Shown here: positions 1-10,619 of the stretch, piece by piece
Position numbering within the stretch: the stretch's first letter is position 1
Layout of the letters: each line of letters begins with the position of its first letter
Source: Datnioides undecimradiatus
Lineage: Eukaryota; Chordata; Actinopteri; Lobotiformes; Datnioididae
Reading direction: 5' to 3'
NCBI GenBank assembly: GCA_008933995.1
Contig: WARS01000052.1
Span: 372,001-436,000, forward strand
Length of the DNA: 64,000 nt
The notes under the pieces: model-generated
Told to the model about the DNA's origin: nothing
What the model saw: only the letters and a program-made list of their open reading frames with translations
The model's database searches: none
Translations under genes and position numbers: made by a program

Positions 1-523
1 GGGCGTTGACCCTGGTGCAGTGGCTGTAATGGGGCAAGACGGACGTAACAGACAGCAGACAGAAAGCTGTAACTCCGGATCTGTGAAGCCATTTTATGTT
101 TGTGGACCGGCTGTGTCCCGTGCTACTTTGCTGTTGTTGACCTGGACTCTTCAGCCTGTGAGCGGCCAGCTTCCTGCTGCTACTCGGGGAACATAACATC
201 TGAAAGCTACAACGCTGGGGCCAGACGGTGTAAAGTGGAGGATCATTAAACTCTGTGGAGCTCTGCTGGAAACAAGTGTTAAACACAGTGTCTCTCTCAA
301 ACCGCTGCTCTTCCTGCAATGAATCAAACATCGGTAACTCCTCCCTCCACCTCCTGCTCTCAGTCACAGCCAGCTCCACCCTGTCTGTTTCCTTGTTCCC
401 TCCCCTTCAGATCTCCAGTTTGCAGATGGCTGTAACAACATGGCGGTGAGGAACAGGAGCTGCCAGGCCCCGTTCACTGCAGAGACACATGATGTTTAGA
501 TCACACAAATTAGTGTCAAACCG
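1..523. other. 5' flank of the TRIM gene
   Basis: No coding exon is recognised here. A 64-codon open frame at 255-449 resembles no protein I know. The stretch probably carries the promoter and untranslated leader of the TRIM gene that starts at 577. I recall similar leader sequences upstream of TRIM and NLR family members in fish, but that is memory, not a search. Whether a separate 5' untranslated exon exists cannot be told from the sequence. Confidence 0.4.
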
Positions 524-549
524 GTTTCACCTCTGAGGAAGTGAAACTC
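524..549 (+). promoter_or_regulatory. IRF/ISRE-like inverted half-sites upstream of TRIM
   Basis: GTTTCAC (524-530) and GTGAAAC (541-547) form a perfect 7-base inverted repeat with a 10-base spacer. The right arm is part of GGAAGTGAAACT (538-549), which fits the Ets-IRF composite consensus GGAANNGAAA and is close to an ISRE. Many fish TRIM genes are interferon-induced, so IRF control is plausible. The site is only 28 bases before the start codon, so it may lie in the leader instead of the core promoter. Confidence 0.45.
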
Positions 550-576
550 AGACAGTCGCTGTCACCGAGACGAGAA

Positions 577-2250
577 ATGGCGCAGAAAGGAGTTCAGCTG
601 GACCAGGAAACCTTCTCTTGTCCGATCTGTCTGGATCTACTGAAGGATCCAGTGACTGTTCCCTGTGGACACAGCTACTGCATGAACTGTATTAAAGGCT
701 TCTGGGATGGAGAGGATGAGAAGATGATCCACAGCTGCCCTCAGTGTAGGAAGACCTTTGTACCGAGGCCTGTCCTGGTGAAAAACACCATGTTAGCAGC
801 TTTGGTGGAGGAACTGAAGAAGACCGGACTCCAAGCTGCTCCTGCTGATCACTGCTATGCTGGACCTGAAGATGTGGCCTGTGATGTCTGCACTGGGAGG
901 AAACTGAAAGCCCTCAAGTCCTGTCTGGCCTGTCTGGCCTCTTACTGTGAGACACACCTCCAGCCTCATTATGAATCAGCTCCACTGAAGAAACACAAGC
1001 TGGTGGAGCCGTCCAAGAAGCTCCAGGAGAACATCTGCTCTCGTCATGATGAGGTGATGAAGATGTTCTGTCGCACTGATCAGCAGTGTATCTGTTATCT
1101 CTGCTCTATGGATGAACATAAAGGCCACGACACAGTTTCAGCTGCAGCAGAAAGGACTGAGAGGCAGAGAGAGCTCGAGGTGAGTCGACTGAACATCCAG
1201 CAGAGACTCCAGGACAGAGAGAAAGATGTGAAGGAGCTTCAACAGGAGGTGGAGGCCATCAATGGCTCTGCTGATAAAGCAGTGGAGGACAGTGAGAAGA
1301 TCTTCGCTGAGCTGATCCGTCTCATGAATAAAAGACGCCGTGATGTGAAGCAGCAGCTCAGATCCCAGCAGCAAACTGAAGTGAGTCGAGTCAAAGAGCT
1401 TCAGGAGAAGCTGCAGCAGGAGATCACTGAGCTGAAGAGGAAAGACGCTGAGCTGGAGCAGCGCTCACACACAGAGGATCACACCCAGTTTCTACACAAC
1501 TACCCCTCACTGTCAGCACTCAGTCCATCTACACACTCATCCAGCATCAGTATCCGTCCTCTCAGCTGCTTTGAGGATGTGACAGCAGCTGTGTCAGAGC
1601 TCAGAGAGAAACTACAGGACCTTCTGACAGAGTCATGGACAAACATCTCACCGACAGTGACTGAGGTCGATGTTTTACTGCCACAACCGGAACCAAAGAC
1701 CAGAGCTGGATTCTTGAAATATTCACGTCAACTCACACTGGATCCAAACACAGCAAACTCATATCTGTTATTATCTGAGGGGAACAGAAGAGCAACAGTA
1801 ATGAGGCAACAACAGTCTTATTCTAGTCACCCAGACAGATTCAGTGAATGGTATCAGGTCCTGAGTACAGAGAGTCTGACTGGACGTTGTTACTGGGAGG
1901 TGGAGTGGAGAGGAGGAGTAGTTTGTGTTGCAGTCTCATACAAGAACATCAGCAGAACAGGCTGGACTGACAGTGAATTTGGACACAATGACAAATCCTG
2001 GGCGTTAGACTGTGACAACAACAGTTATAACTTTCGGTTCAACAACATTCAAACCCCAGTCTCAGGTCCTCGGTCCTCCAGAGTTGGAGTGTACCTGGAT
2101 CACAGAGCAGGTGTTCTGTCCTTCTACAGCGTCTCTGAAACCATGACTCTCCTCCACAGAGTCCAGACCACGTTCACTCAGCCTCTCTATGCTGGACTCT
2201 GGGTTTATTCTTCTGTTGAAGCCACTGCTGAGTTCATTAACCTGAAATAG
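577..2250 (+). CDS. TRIM family E3 ubiquitin ligase (RING, B-boxes, coiled coil, PRY-SPRY)
   Basis: The predicted protein has 557 residues and belongs to the TRIM16/TRIM25-like group expanded in fish. A C3HC4 RING lies at about residues 15-57 (C15, C18, C30, H32, C35, C38, C54, C57). B-box 1 is at about 102-131 (C102, C105, C116, C119, C124, H127) and B-box 2 at about 154-184 (C154, H157, C165, C173, C176, H181, H184). A long glutamine/glutamate-rich coiled coil covers about 190-300, and a PRY-SPRY domain covers about 380-557. All RING ligands are present, so the gene looks functional. Such proteins ubiquitinate targets in the cytoplasm, often in antiviral signalling, and bind them through SPRY; the target here is unknown. 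The open frame extends up to a GTG at 541, but the ATG at 577 is preferred: it has A at -3 and G at +4, and the RING follows directly. The coding region has no intron, which suggests either a retrocopy or a single-exon TRIM subfamily. The exact orthologue cannot be assigned. Confidence 0.93.
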   Translation: MAQKGVQLDQETFSCPICLDLLKDPVTVPCGHSYCMNCIKGFWDGEDEKMIHSCPQCRKTFVPRPVLVKNTMLAALVEELKKTGLQAAPADHCYAGPEDVACDVCTGRKLKALKSCLACLASYCETHLQPHYESAPLKKHKLVEPSKKLQENICSRHDEVMKMFCRTDQQCICYLCSMDEHKGHDTVSAAAERTERQRELEVSRLNIQQRLQDREKDVKELQQEVEAINGSADKAVEDSEKIFAELIRLMNKRRRDVKQQLRSQQQTEVSRVKELQEKLQQEITELKRKDAELEQRSHTEDHTQFLHNYPSLSALSPSTHSSSISIRPLSCFEDVTAAVSELREKLQDLLTESWTNISPTVTEVDVLLPQPEPKTRAGFLKYSRQLTLDPNTANSYLLLSEGNRRATVMRQQQSYSSHPDRFSEWYQVLSTESLTGRCYWEVEWRGGVVCVAVSYKNISRTGWTDSEFGHNDKSWALDCDNNSYNFRFNNIQTPVSGPRSSRVGVYLDHRAGVLSFYSVSETMTLLHRVQTTFTQPLYAGLWVYSSVEATAEFINLK

Positions 2251-2482
2251 TCAGAAGTCGTTGAAGCGACAGTGAGTTAAACTCTGAGTTTTACATCTGA
2301 AACTTATTTTGTCTCTGTGTTTGTTGCTGATTGTTGGGGCATTTCTTCACTGCACTGAGATCAGCTGTCAATCAGACATTGTGGGCGGGGCTTTAGTGTC
2401 CTCTCATTGGTTGTTTTCTCTGACTTCATTAACTGATGCTTTACTGATGGGATGTGTAATCAAACTGGATGTGTATGTGAGA

Positions 2483-2488
2483 AATAAA
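2483..2488 (+). terminator. Poly(A) signal of the TRIM gene
   Basis: AATAAA lies 233 bases after the TRIM stop codon in otherwise non-coding sequence. It is the first canonical poly(A) signal downstream. A second AATAAA at 2896-2901 is more likely part of the LTR-like repeat described below. Confidence 0.6.
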
Positions 2489-2559
2489 CTGATGGGATCT
2501 GCTGCAGAGCTGATGGTCAGTTATTGTCCACGTCAAAGCTCCACATGAGGATCAACAGG

Positions 2560-2974
2560 AGACATGGCAGCATGATACAACACGGCCCACTGAAGCAGGC
2601 CGAGCTGGCAAAAACAGAGCTTGAGTGTTTCCGGCTATATGTGGGGCATTCTGGCGCGTTTGTGGTCAGGTGACCCACCTTATTGAAGACACACCCAGGG
2701 GAGGGGCTAGGAAGTACAAAGAGGGGCCATCTTGGCGTTCTAGAGCAGTCTTGACTGGGTCACACAGAAGGTAACAGACTGCTGATTCTTACATGGTGAT
2801 TTTGGAGAGTTATGGAAGATGTGTGCATTCTTGACTCATTTTTCCCACATTTTTTGTTCACTGTAAACGCACCGTTTGCACTTTGGGAGGCCGGCAATAA
2901 ATCGTCGCCAAAACGTCTGTTTCGACCACGCCGTCATTTTTCTTTCTGAGGGGTTTTGAACAGAACCCCGTGAC
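2560..2974 (+). mobile_element. Possible solo LTR-like fragment
   Basis: The segment ends with a motif typical of the 3' ends of fish LTRs (ccccgtgaca at 2965-2974) and has an AATAAA about 75 bases before that end. No retroviral-type coding frame adjoins it, and no convincing 5' boundary or flanking duplication was found. It may be a solo LTR of a Gypsy-type fossil or an unrelated repeat. The start coordinate is approximate. Confidence 0.28.
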
Positions 2975-5900
2975 AATTACACTGTAAAACATACAGTAAA
3001 GCTAATTACAGTCTGTCTCAATGATCAGGCAGCACAACCCTATATTTATATGTTAGTTCAGCTTCACAGTCAATCAGCAGCAGTTGCCAGAACGTCTTTG
3101 TAGAAAATACAACAACAACACATATGAAATTACAGTTTGTTGACGTAGATTTGACAGTTTCCACGTGTTGGAAAATGTATATATGTTTGTTCATGTATTC
3201 CAGAAATTCATTGTGTTTCAGTGAATCTGTTTACACAAGTGTCCTCAGTGAATCTGGTGCGAGCTCTCTGCTTCGGCTCTTGCAGCGCTTTAGATTCATT
3301 CCCTTTAGACCTATCTGTCAATTAAGTGCCTGTGAGTGCCGTACTGTGATTGGCTCAACCAGTGTTATTTCGAAAGGTGTTGCCAGGAACTTGCGTTAGC
3401 GCCCTTATCTGCATTTTCCTCCCATTGCTCTGTTTGTGTTTTACTGGGGAGAACTGTTTTGGGAGCTGTGGTGTTGATGTTGTAAGAGGACCTCGCTGAA
3501 GTGCAAACTGTGGTGATTTGTGGGCTTTTTGCAGCATTAAACAAATCTTCTGTGCATGTTTGGAGACATAAAACCTGGCTGAGAAGCTCAAGTCTTTCCA
3601 GTCATAAACCCACAGACGCTTTAGCTTTGAAAACACTTTATTATCACGGCCTCCTGATTCAAGGAGAGTCTGTGACGTGGAGAGAGACGCACAGAGGAGA
3701 AGAAATGCATTGTGAGTGCTTGGACGAGGTCTCAGGCGACAAAACAAGAGCCAGAGAAAAGAGAGGAGGCTGCAAACGGGCCGTCACCTTCATTATGACC
3801 TCTTCCTCCCGTCCACACTGAATATTCATACGGACCGTAGCCTTCGCCCCACAGCGGGGACGGGGGCAGTTGTTAATTCTGCAGAGTAAACGGGCGAACG
3901 CTGCGTCTGGCGGCGGTCCAGACCCTCGGGTTCCACTTGGCACTTGCACGGGGAGGAATGTCTGGCACGTGAAGTGGGCAGGACTGACGGTGCTGCACCG
4001 CGGTGATCGCTGGCAAACGTTTGCAAGCTTCTGGCCTTGAGAGGTTTGATTTCATTGGTGGTGGTTATACTTTAAAAAATGCGCTTCCAGGAAGCTGCAC
4101 GCTGCACTTTTACAGTTAACGTATGAATCAAATGCGTGACGCATGCGTCTGCGCGCTGAAGTCGGTCCGGGGGCTTCACACGCATCACCTAGCACTCCAA
4201 CTGCATTTTCCAATATCCGCCTCCCGTCTCACTGGGGTCATACTATACTTTTTAATGAAAGGGTCTTTTGTTTCTCACCTCAGCCTCGCTCCGACCCCGC
4301 TGCCGAGGTCACGTGCCAGCGCGTGCACACATCCGACACGTCAGAGGAGATTGAAAGGGGATTTGTGGAGCTCGATAAGGTGTTTGTCCGCCAGATAAAG
4401 GGAGGTTGTAATGTTTGTCGAAGTCTGGTGTTCCCCGCCTGGAAAAAGTGGCCAGCCGATCCCTCAGACGGTTTTCTGAAAAGGTCTTGATTCACCAGCG
4501 AGGCTTGAGAAAACAAGTAGCGGTTAACCCGTGTTTGTTCAGGGAGGGTTCGCTTTAAAAACGGGCTTTTTTCATCTCCAGCGTTGACCTGCCTCGCGTC
4601 TTCACGGTCCCACCTGAGCTGCACGCTACAGCTGCAGCAGCACAAACACCGCGTCTGAGTGTTCAGTGTTCCTTTTTCAGACGCTGGGGCACGGCAGCCT
4701 CGTCAAACCGCACGCCGACGTGAGTGCGAACTGTTTTGAAATGCAAGGTGCAGCTGAGGCGCAGCACGGCTTAGGATCAGCCCAACGTACCACGCACAGC
4801 GTCTGCTTTAGCGCCTCTTGTGTCTTTCCCTGGAAACGTAACGTCAGTGTTTTCAGCTTATGGAAGGTGTTTGCTACGGTCGCGTGACCTGACGACAGAG
4901 TAAATGCCCGTTCTGCAAAGCATGATTTCCGTGAATCATCCACACCAACTGTTGTTCTCTTTAATAAAACATGAAATTAGTTTAATGCTCAACTCAAAAC
5001 AAAGCTGAGGTCACGTGATCAACATGTATCAATGCATCAATTAGGGGGTTTCCTCGCTGCAGATTGACCCGCTTCCTACCAGAATAAGACGTTTGCGTGC
5101 GCACACACACTGTGCACATACACAAGCCTGCTGTATGTCGTTAATCCGCTGCTCGTTAGCGTCGCCCGCTGTGAGGATGAAGCATGTGTCAGCGCAGATC
5201 GCATTAGGCTGCGTTTTTGAATTTAAACTCGCCACAAGAGGAGCGTCATGTTGTCTCAAGCTTATTACCTTTAAGTGACTTCCTGTCCTCGGTCTCCATC
5301 TGGCCTCGGTTTGGAACGCAAATCCTAAATCTACAATCACTTAATTATTCTCTCAGATCCTTTTTTTATCTGCACCCTCCGTTTGTAACGCGGGAGAAGA
5401 GCATTACGCGTCCTTCCGCGGCGATGGGGAGCACAAAACGGTGTCGCGCTAAACTTGCAAACGACTCTGCGCGACAACTGTGTTTTGATCTGCCGTGAAC
5501 CTGCATCACTGCAGCACCGTGGGCTTATGGGGAGCTGGGTGGATGGGAGAAGGTTTCCCAGAGAGGAGTCGCCGCAGGGTTTGTGAATATAAAACGAGAC
5601 CTAATGCGCGTCAAGTGTAGGTCGGCGTTCTGTTAATGTTTCATGAGGACAATGAGCGGGAGGAGAGAGACCGGCGAGTGAGAGCTGAGATAGAAGTGAT
5701 TGACCGTGAATGAGAGGAAGGAGGGTGAGCATCGAGGCGAAGACCGCACAAAAACAAAGACTGCAGATTCAAGATAAAGAGCAAAGTGTTGTGGGAGACG
5801 GAGGAACTGCTGCGTTGTTATCATCCGCGCATCACAATCTTCTCAGCTGCAAGACAAAAACCCGTTTGCATCGTTTAGCTCAAGGCGGGATGCGCACAGG

Positions 5901-6182
5901 AACCAGAGAAGGTAGAGGACCTGGAGTCTGGAGACCTGGAGTCCAAACAGCATCAGGATCAGGAAGGTTCAGCTGTGTCTTGGGTAATTTTGCATTAACT
6001 TAACACGCGGCTGTAAATAAGCTTTGCCGTGAGCGTGCACGCTCATATTACAGCAGCACAACTTTATCAACTCACGCACCGCGGCGGGGTCAGGCTGGTT
6101 TTCTAGATCTCTCATATCGAACTTACTTGGATTTTACTGTTTACTAAAAAAAGACTATTTCCCATGAATAAAGAGGATCCAG
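2975..6182. other. Non-coding stretch between TRIM and the small minus-strand gene
   Basis: No coding exon, RNA gene or clear transposon was recognised. GC and CpG content look raised in 3690-4030 and 5390-5470, but no promoter can be assigned. Open frames of 60-130 codons occur on both strands, but none resembles a known family and many overlap one another, as expected by chance in CG-rich DNA. If pard3 begins upstream of the window, this is pard3 intron. Confidence 0.5.
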
Positions 6183-6188
6183 TTTATT
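6183..6188 (-). terminator. Poly(A) signal of the small minus-strand gene
   Basis: TTTATT on the plus strand reads AATAAA on the minus strand. It lies 28 bases beyond the stop codon of the predicted two-exon gene, a sensible distance for a very short 3' untranslated region, and supports the gene call. Confidence 0.55.
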
Positions 6189-6215
6189 AGTCATCCACAG
6201 CCGACCCCCTGCAGC

Positions 6216-6440
6216 TCAGCGCCCGGCGCCGTTTGTGTCGGCCGCGTCCGTCACCTGTCCGTTCTCCTCGTCCGAGGAGGAGGATGACGAAAACGCGGAG
6301 AGCAGGTCGTCATACAGGTAGGGCACATGCTGAAGGCCGTACAGTGTGGAACAGAGGCTGCTGAAGCTCGGCCCTTCCTCGTGAGGCGGGCCGTCAGAAA
6401 GGTCGCCGTAGCTGAGCCTGGCCTCGTCCTCCGCGCGCAG
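6216..6440 (-). CDS. Unrecognised small acidic protein, exon 2 (C-terminal half)
   Basis: This exon encodes 74 residues and a TGA stop. Read on the minus strand it follows an acceptor ending ATTTTCAG at 6441 and continues the frame of exon 1 in phase 0. The protein part starts LRAEDEARLSYGDL, contains PYLYDDLLSAF, and ends in a six-serine run followed by DEEN. Together with exon 1 it gives a 135-residue acidic protein with no signal peptide, membrane span or domain that I recognise. The motif LYDDLL here echoes LYDNLL in exon 1, so a short linear binding motif may be duplicated. Phase, splice sites and the nearby poly(A) signal support a real gene. Without homology support it remains a prediction. 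Confidence 0.6.
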   Translation of the reverse strand: MRAEDEARLSYGDLSDGPPHEEGPSFSSLCSTLYGLQHVPYLYDDLLSAFSSSSSSDEENGQVTDAADTNGAGR

Positions 6441-6553
6441 CTGAAAATCAGTTTGAACAGTTTTATCGCCTTGAACTCCAGAACTTGTAGCTTATTGAGA
6501 CACTAGTAAATAAAGGGTTAAAGCAAAGTGCAGCCGGTTGAAGTAATCACTAC
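6441..6553 (-). other. Predicted 113-base intron of the small minus-strand gene
   Basis: On the minus strand the intron begins GTAGTG after GAG at 6554 and ends TTTTCAG before CTG at 6440. Both flanking exons are in phase 0. The length is typical of short teleost introns. The polypyrimidine tract is only moderate. Confidence 0.55.
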
Positions 6554-6736
6554 CTCCATGTCTATCTGCGCGTTGTTGTCGTGAATGTGCTGAAAACACA
6601 AGAGATTGTCGTACAGGTGGACGAGCTCCAGGTAGTCCGCCTCGCCGCCGTCGCCTCTGTCGCCATCGCCCCTCTCTTCAGCCTCGCAGTCGCTCTCCTC
6701 CGACTGGAGGTCAGGGTCCAAGTCTTCCACAGACAT
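6554..6736 (-). CDS. Unrecognised small acidic protein, exon 1 (N-terminal half)
   Basis: This exon encodes 61 residues starting MSVEDLDPDLQSEESDCEAE. It is very acidic at first (many D and E), then has a hydrophobic/aromatic segment ELVHLYDNLLCFQHIHDN before the splice site. The ATG has A at -3, and an in-frame TGA lies about 35 bases upstream, which supports it as the true start if no further 5' coding exon exists. An acidic region next to a leucine/aromatic motif could suit a transcription cofactor or adaptor, but this is speculation. The gene runs opposite to pard3, and if the pard3 first exon lies upstream it is nested in a pard3 intron. I could not name a family. Confidence 0.6.
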
Positions 6737-8064
6737 CCTGGTTGGTTTAACAGCTCGAGGCAGGATCGATCAGAATCCCCGTTGCCACAATAACTTTGGT
6801 GCTGTGATTCGAAAAAGGCTTGTTTGGTTCTGGACTGCTGCCGCGTGTTCTGCAGGTGCCGGGTGCAGATCAGCGTTTTAATTCATTTGTGTTTTAACAA
6901 ACCCTGAGCTTCGATCTGCACGCTCCGTTGTCGTTTGCATCCCTTTTTTTTAACTCGGATGCGAGTGAGGATCCCCAGAATCTGCAGTTGCAGTCTCCGT
7001 CTCTGCACATCTTTGATGCACGGGCGTAAACAAACCTGTCTGCATGAAGTTGCACAGCTTCAAATGTCCGACCTCAGCTTTTCACATCTTCTGCTGCTCT
7101 GCGATCGCTTGCGTGCATTTTATTTGCGTCCCAATCAAAATGCACAACAGTGAAGGAGTTTTCGAGTCACAAAACACAGTTTGCACGTTCACAAATGACA
7201 GATCTGACCTTAAAAAACCGACCCCGTCCTGCTTCCTGTTTGACGGCGGTCGCCGAGTCGACTTTTCCGTGCGCGGCCCAAACTCCCCGAACTGCTCGAC
7301 TTGTCTCCTTGTGATTTAGAGTCATGAACCCCGGCTCTGTGAGACAGAGTCTGTTTACCGGATGGATCGCCCGGAGCTCGACTGAAGCCGGCGTTCGGAG
7401 GCTCTCTGCTTCGGCGCCGTCTTTGATAAACGCTGCGGAACATCCCGCGTCAGCAAATGTAACCCGTCACAGCTCTGTGCTGAGCACGAGGCGGCGCTGC
7501 ATTTGTGCCGAAACCTTTAATTTCATACACATATGCAACATTGTTTTGTTGTTGTTATAATTATGTAAGATCACAGAGACTCTCTCCTGAGCTTAGCTGA
7601 GCTGCGCTTGAAAGAGTCGAGATTTACCCGAGTGTTTTCAGCACAAACGCCGTGCTGGTCCGCGGTCTGTGAGCAGTGTTGCAGGACAATAACACACACG
7701 CCTTTTCATGGTGCCAGCGCCGAGCAGCACCTATGGATCGCCTGTAATGTAGCGCCGGGCTTCCCCACCGCCACCCCGCAGCCGGCGTGTTGGCCTTGGC
7801 CCGCTTCCAGCTCGTCCGCGCTGACGAGGGGCCGAGGGGAGCCTTTGATCCTGCTCCAGATCCGTCCTTAGCTTTTTATGGAACGCTCCACGCCGGGACC
7901 CTGCCAGATTAGCGTCATGGGAATCTCAGCTAGGCCCCCCGAGGGAGCAGGCGAGCGCGAGAGAGTCAAGGAGGCTGCATCGTGTGTTTTTCAAACGCCA
8001 GGTGAGATAGGAGCAGCGACTGAGGGCGCGGATCATGGAAGCTGCTGGGAATCCCACATCAGAG

Positions 8065-8066
<2 letters not shown>

Positions 8067-8096
<30 letters not shown>
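8067..8096 (+). repeat. (GT)15 microsatellite
   Basis: Uninterrupted GT repeat, 30 bases. Confidence 0.98.
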
Positions 8097-8097
<1 letters not shown>

Positions 8098-8182
8098 CCT
8101 TTGGCGTACCATAAACTTGTTTACTATGTGACCGAGCCTCCTGTCTTGCTCTGGGCTATTTTTACCCCATGAACTTGGCCCC

Positions 8183-8184
<2 letters not shown>

Positions 8185-8228
<44 letters not shown>
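8185..8228 (+). repeat. (AC)22 microsatellite
   Basis: Uninterrupted AC repeat of 44 bases, about 90 bases after an opposite-strand GT repeat. The two arrays could pair as a hairpin. Confidence 0.98.
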
Positions 8229-8231
<3 letters not shown>

Positions 8232-10319
8232 ACACACTCTCTGATGTGGCCTGCCCTGCCCAGTCCCAACAGGCACATGCTATATGAACTTGGTGTAGGC
8301 AGCCAACACACACGATAAGCCCACACACACACACACACACATCAACACTCTCATAACACCACTCCTTCAAATCTAAATGCGGGCCCCCCCCCCATCTGGG
8401 ATTCTCATTGTTGTCGTTGGCGTGTGTGTGACGCCTTGCGGACCGTGCGTGGTGCCTGTTTTTAATTACAGTGAACACATTTTTATTTAATCCCCTTTGA
8501 CTTTTGCAGAGAAGCACGAAACAGACTTGATGGAAGCAACAAACCAGGCGACTCGTGTCATCCGCTGCTCTCCGGGTTTTGCCGAAATGGCGGAAATGAC
8601 GGCTGCAGCATGCATGAAAACTCGCACATGCACAAACCCATAATTAGTCCGCACCGCTTTGTTGACAGATGCAGATCTTGTGAACTTTGGCTACTTCCTG
8701 CATTTTCATCCGTCAGATAAGACTTTTTACGGCGCAGCTCTCCAGAGGGGACACACTGCTTTATCTGCACATTTATCCCGATCTAAAGCTTTAAGATTTA
8801 CATTCTTCCCCTAAACAGTGTTTAGTCTGTGGTGACGGGGTTCTGCCAGTGGTAGAAGAAGCTGTAATCTGAAAGAGTTTATCACTTCTGTGATGTTTTA
8901 GAGCTTAGTGTGTGCGTTGTGAAGCTCAAAACACAGATTTTAGCCTTTTATACCAACAAAGTATGTAAAACTGCGAAGCTCGACGGTCTCGACGGTTAAC
9001 TGTATTTGCCCCTGGTGCAGCAGAGGGGTGGGTACACTGAGTGCTGGGGGTCCTAAATACAACGCCAGGACCAAAGAGCCACAAGTGCACGGTGAGAGGA
9101 CCGTGCACGCAGCTACCCTCTCCTGGTAAAGGCTGGAAATCACAAAGAGGGCACATGTGTGGCAGCGATCTGCGTGTGTGACGCCGGCTGCCACGGCGCC
9201 CTGACGGTCCAGGCGTGCGTCGCAAACAACAACTCAGCAGAGCGACTAAATCCATAAAAACAAATGCATTTAATTCAACAGAAGGTCGCTGCGGCACCAT
9301 GTTACTCACCTGAGTATGCAGTCTGCACAGAAACACCGTAGTACGCCTGAGGCTGTTAGAAGAGACACATGAAAAGCAGGACTCATCTGTTCGTGCACTC
9401 AGCGTGTCCTCCTCTCCATCCTTTGATCACTCCTTGTTTGTCTCCTTCACTCTCTCCCTGGGAAACCTCTTTATCTCGTCTCATCTTTCGAGTGTGTGTG
9501 TGTGTTATTACCCCTGTCTGGTGCCCTTTGCAGTGAGCCGCATGTGTTACAGTGGACTGAAACTGTACAAGTGGGTAATGAGGCTGTAACCCCCGGGGCT
9601 GCTGCGTGCGGGCTGAACCCAAACAGTCACGTCTTGACTCACGGCCTCGCCGAGCGACGCCCACGGGCTCACACGCACGACGCAAAGACGTAAAAGAAAG
9701 ACTGATGTGTCCTCGGCTCTGATTTGAGCTCCGCCTGCGCTTTGTCTCATCGTTCCGCTTCACGCCGCGGTCTCCGCTGTGACACGCGGTGGTTTCGAGC
9801 CACAAGTGAGTCGCCCTTCTGCAGTTAGCATGTTGCTAATCAGCAGAGAGGCGCCCTGCGTCTCCGGCGTCGGATCACCCACTCTGCTCATGATCTCATC
9901 GTCACGCCGTGCGTACACGTCTCCTGCACTTTGTTTTCCCATCTCCCTTCATCCGCCCCACTCCTGCTAATCTAGCGTGACCTTAGCGTGTGCTCTTCAC
10001 GTCAAAACATTTGACACGAGGTTGGATTCGGTCCAAGCGTTTCATCTGCTCTCACGCCACCAAAAGAACACTTCTTACGTCTCACATCACCTCCAGTTCG
10101 GGTTTCACGTGGACCGCGCTTTGTGCTCGGCTGCTCTTCGATCGCGCAGTATCAATAAAATCCTTATTTACATGATGCTCTTTCACTTGAATCCATATTT
10201 GCTTCCGTGTTCGTTGTCTCTGCTGAGTTCCTGTCAGCTCTGTTGTTTTGCAGAAGTCATTTTAAGCCGAATCGCTGGTTGTTCCACTGCGTCTCCTTTC
10301 CGCCTGTCGGGTGTTTTAA

Positions 10320-10619
<300 letters not shown>

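Noticed and set aside
541-576. GTG-initiated 12-codon extension upstream of the TRIM ATG
   Set aside because: It is an in-frame open stretch without an ATG; it overlaps the IRF-like motif, and the RING follows normally from the ATG at 577.
2896-2901. Second AATAAA as the TRIM poly(A) signal
   Set aside because: It lies in an LTR-like repeat and more than 640 bases past the stop; the signal at 2483 is closer and lies outside that repeat.
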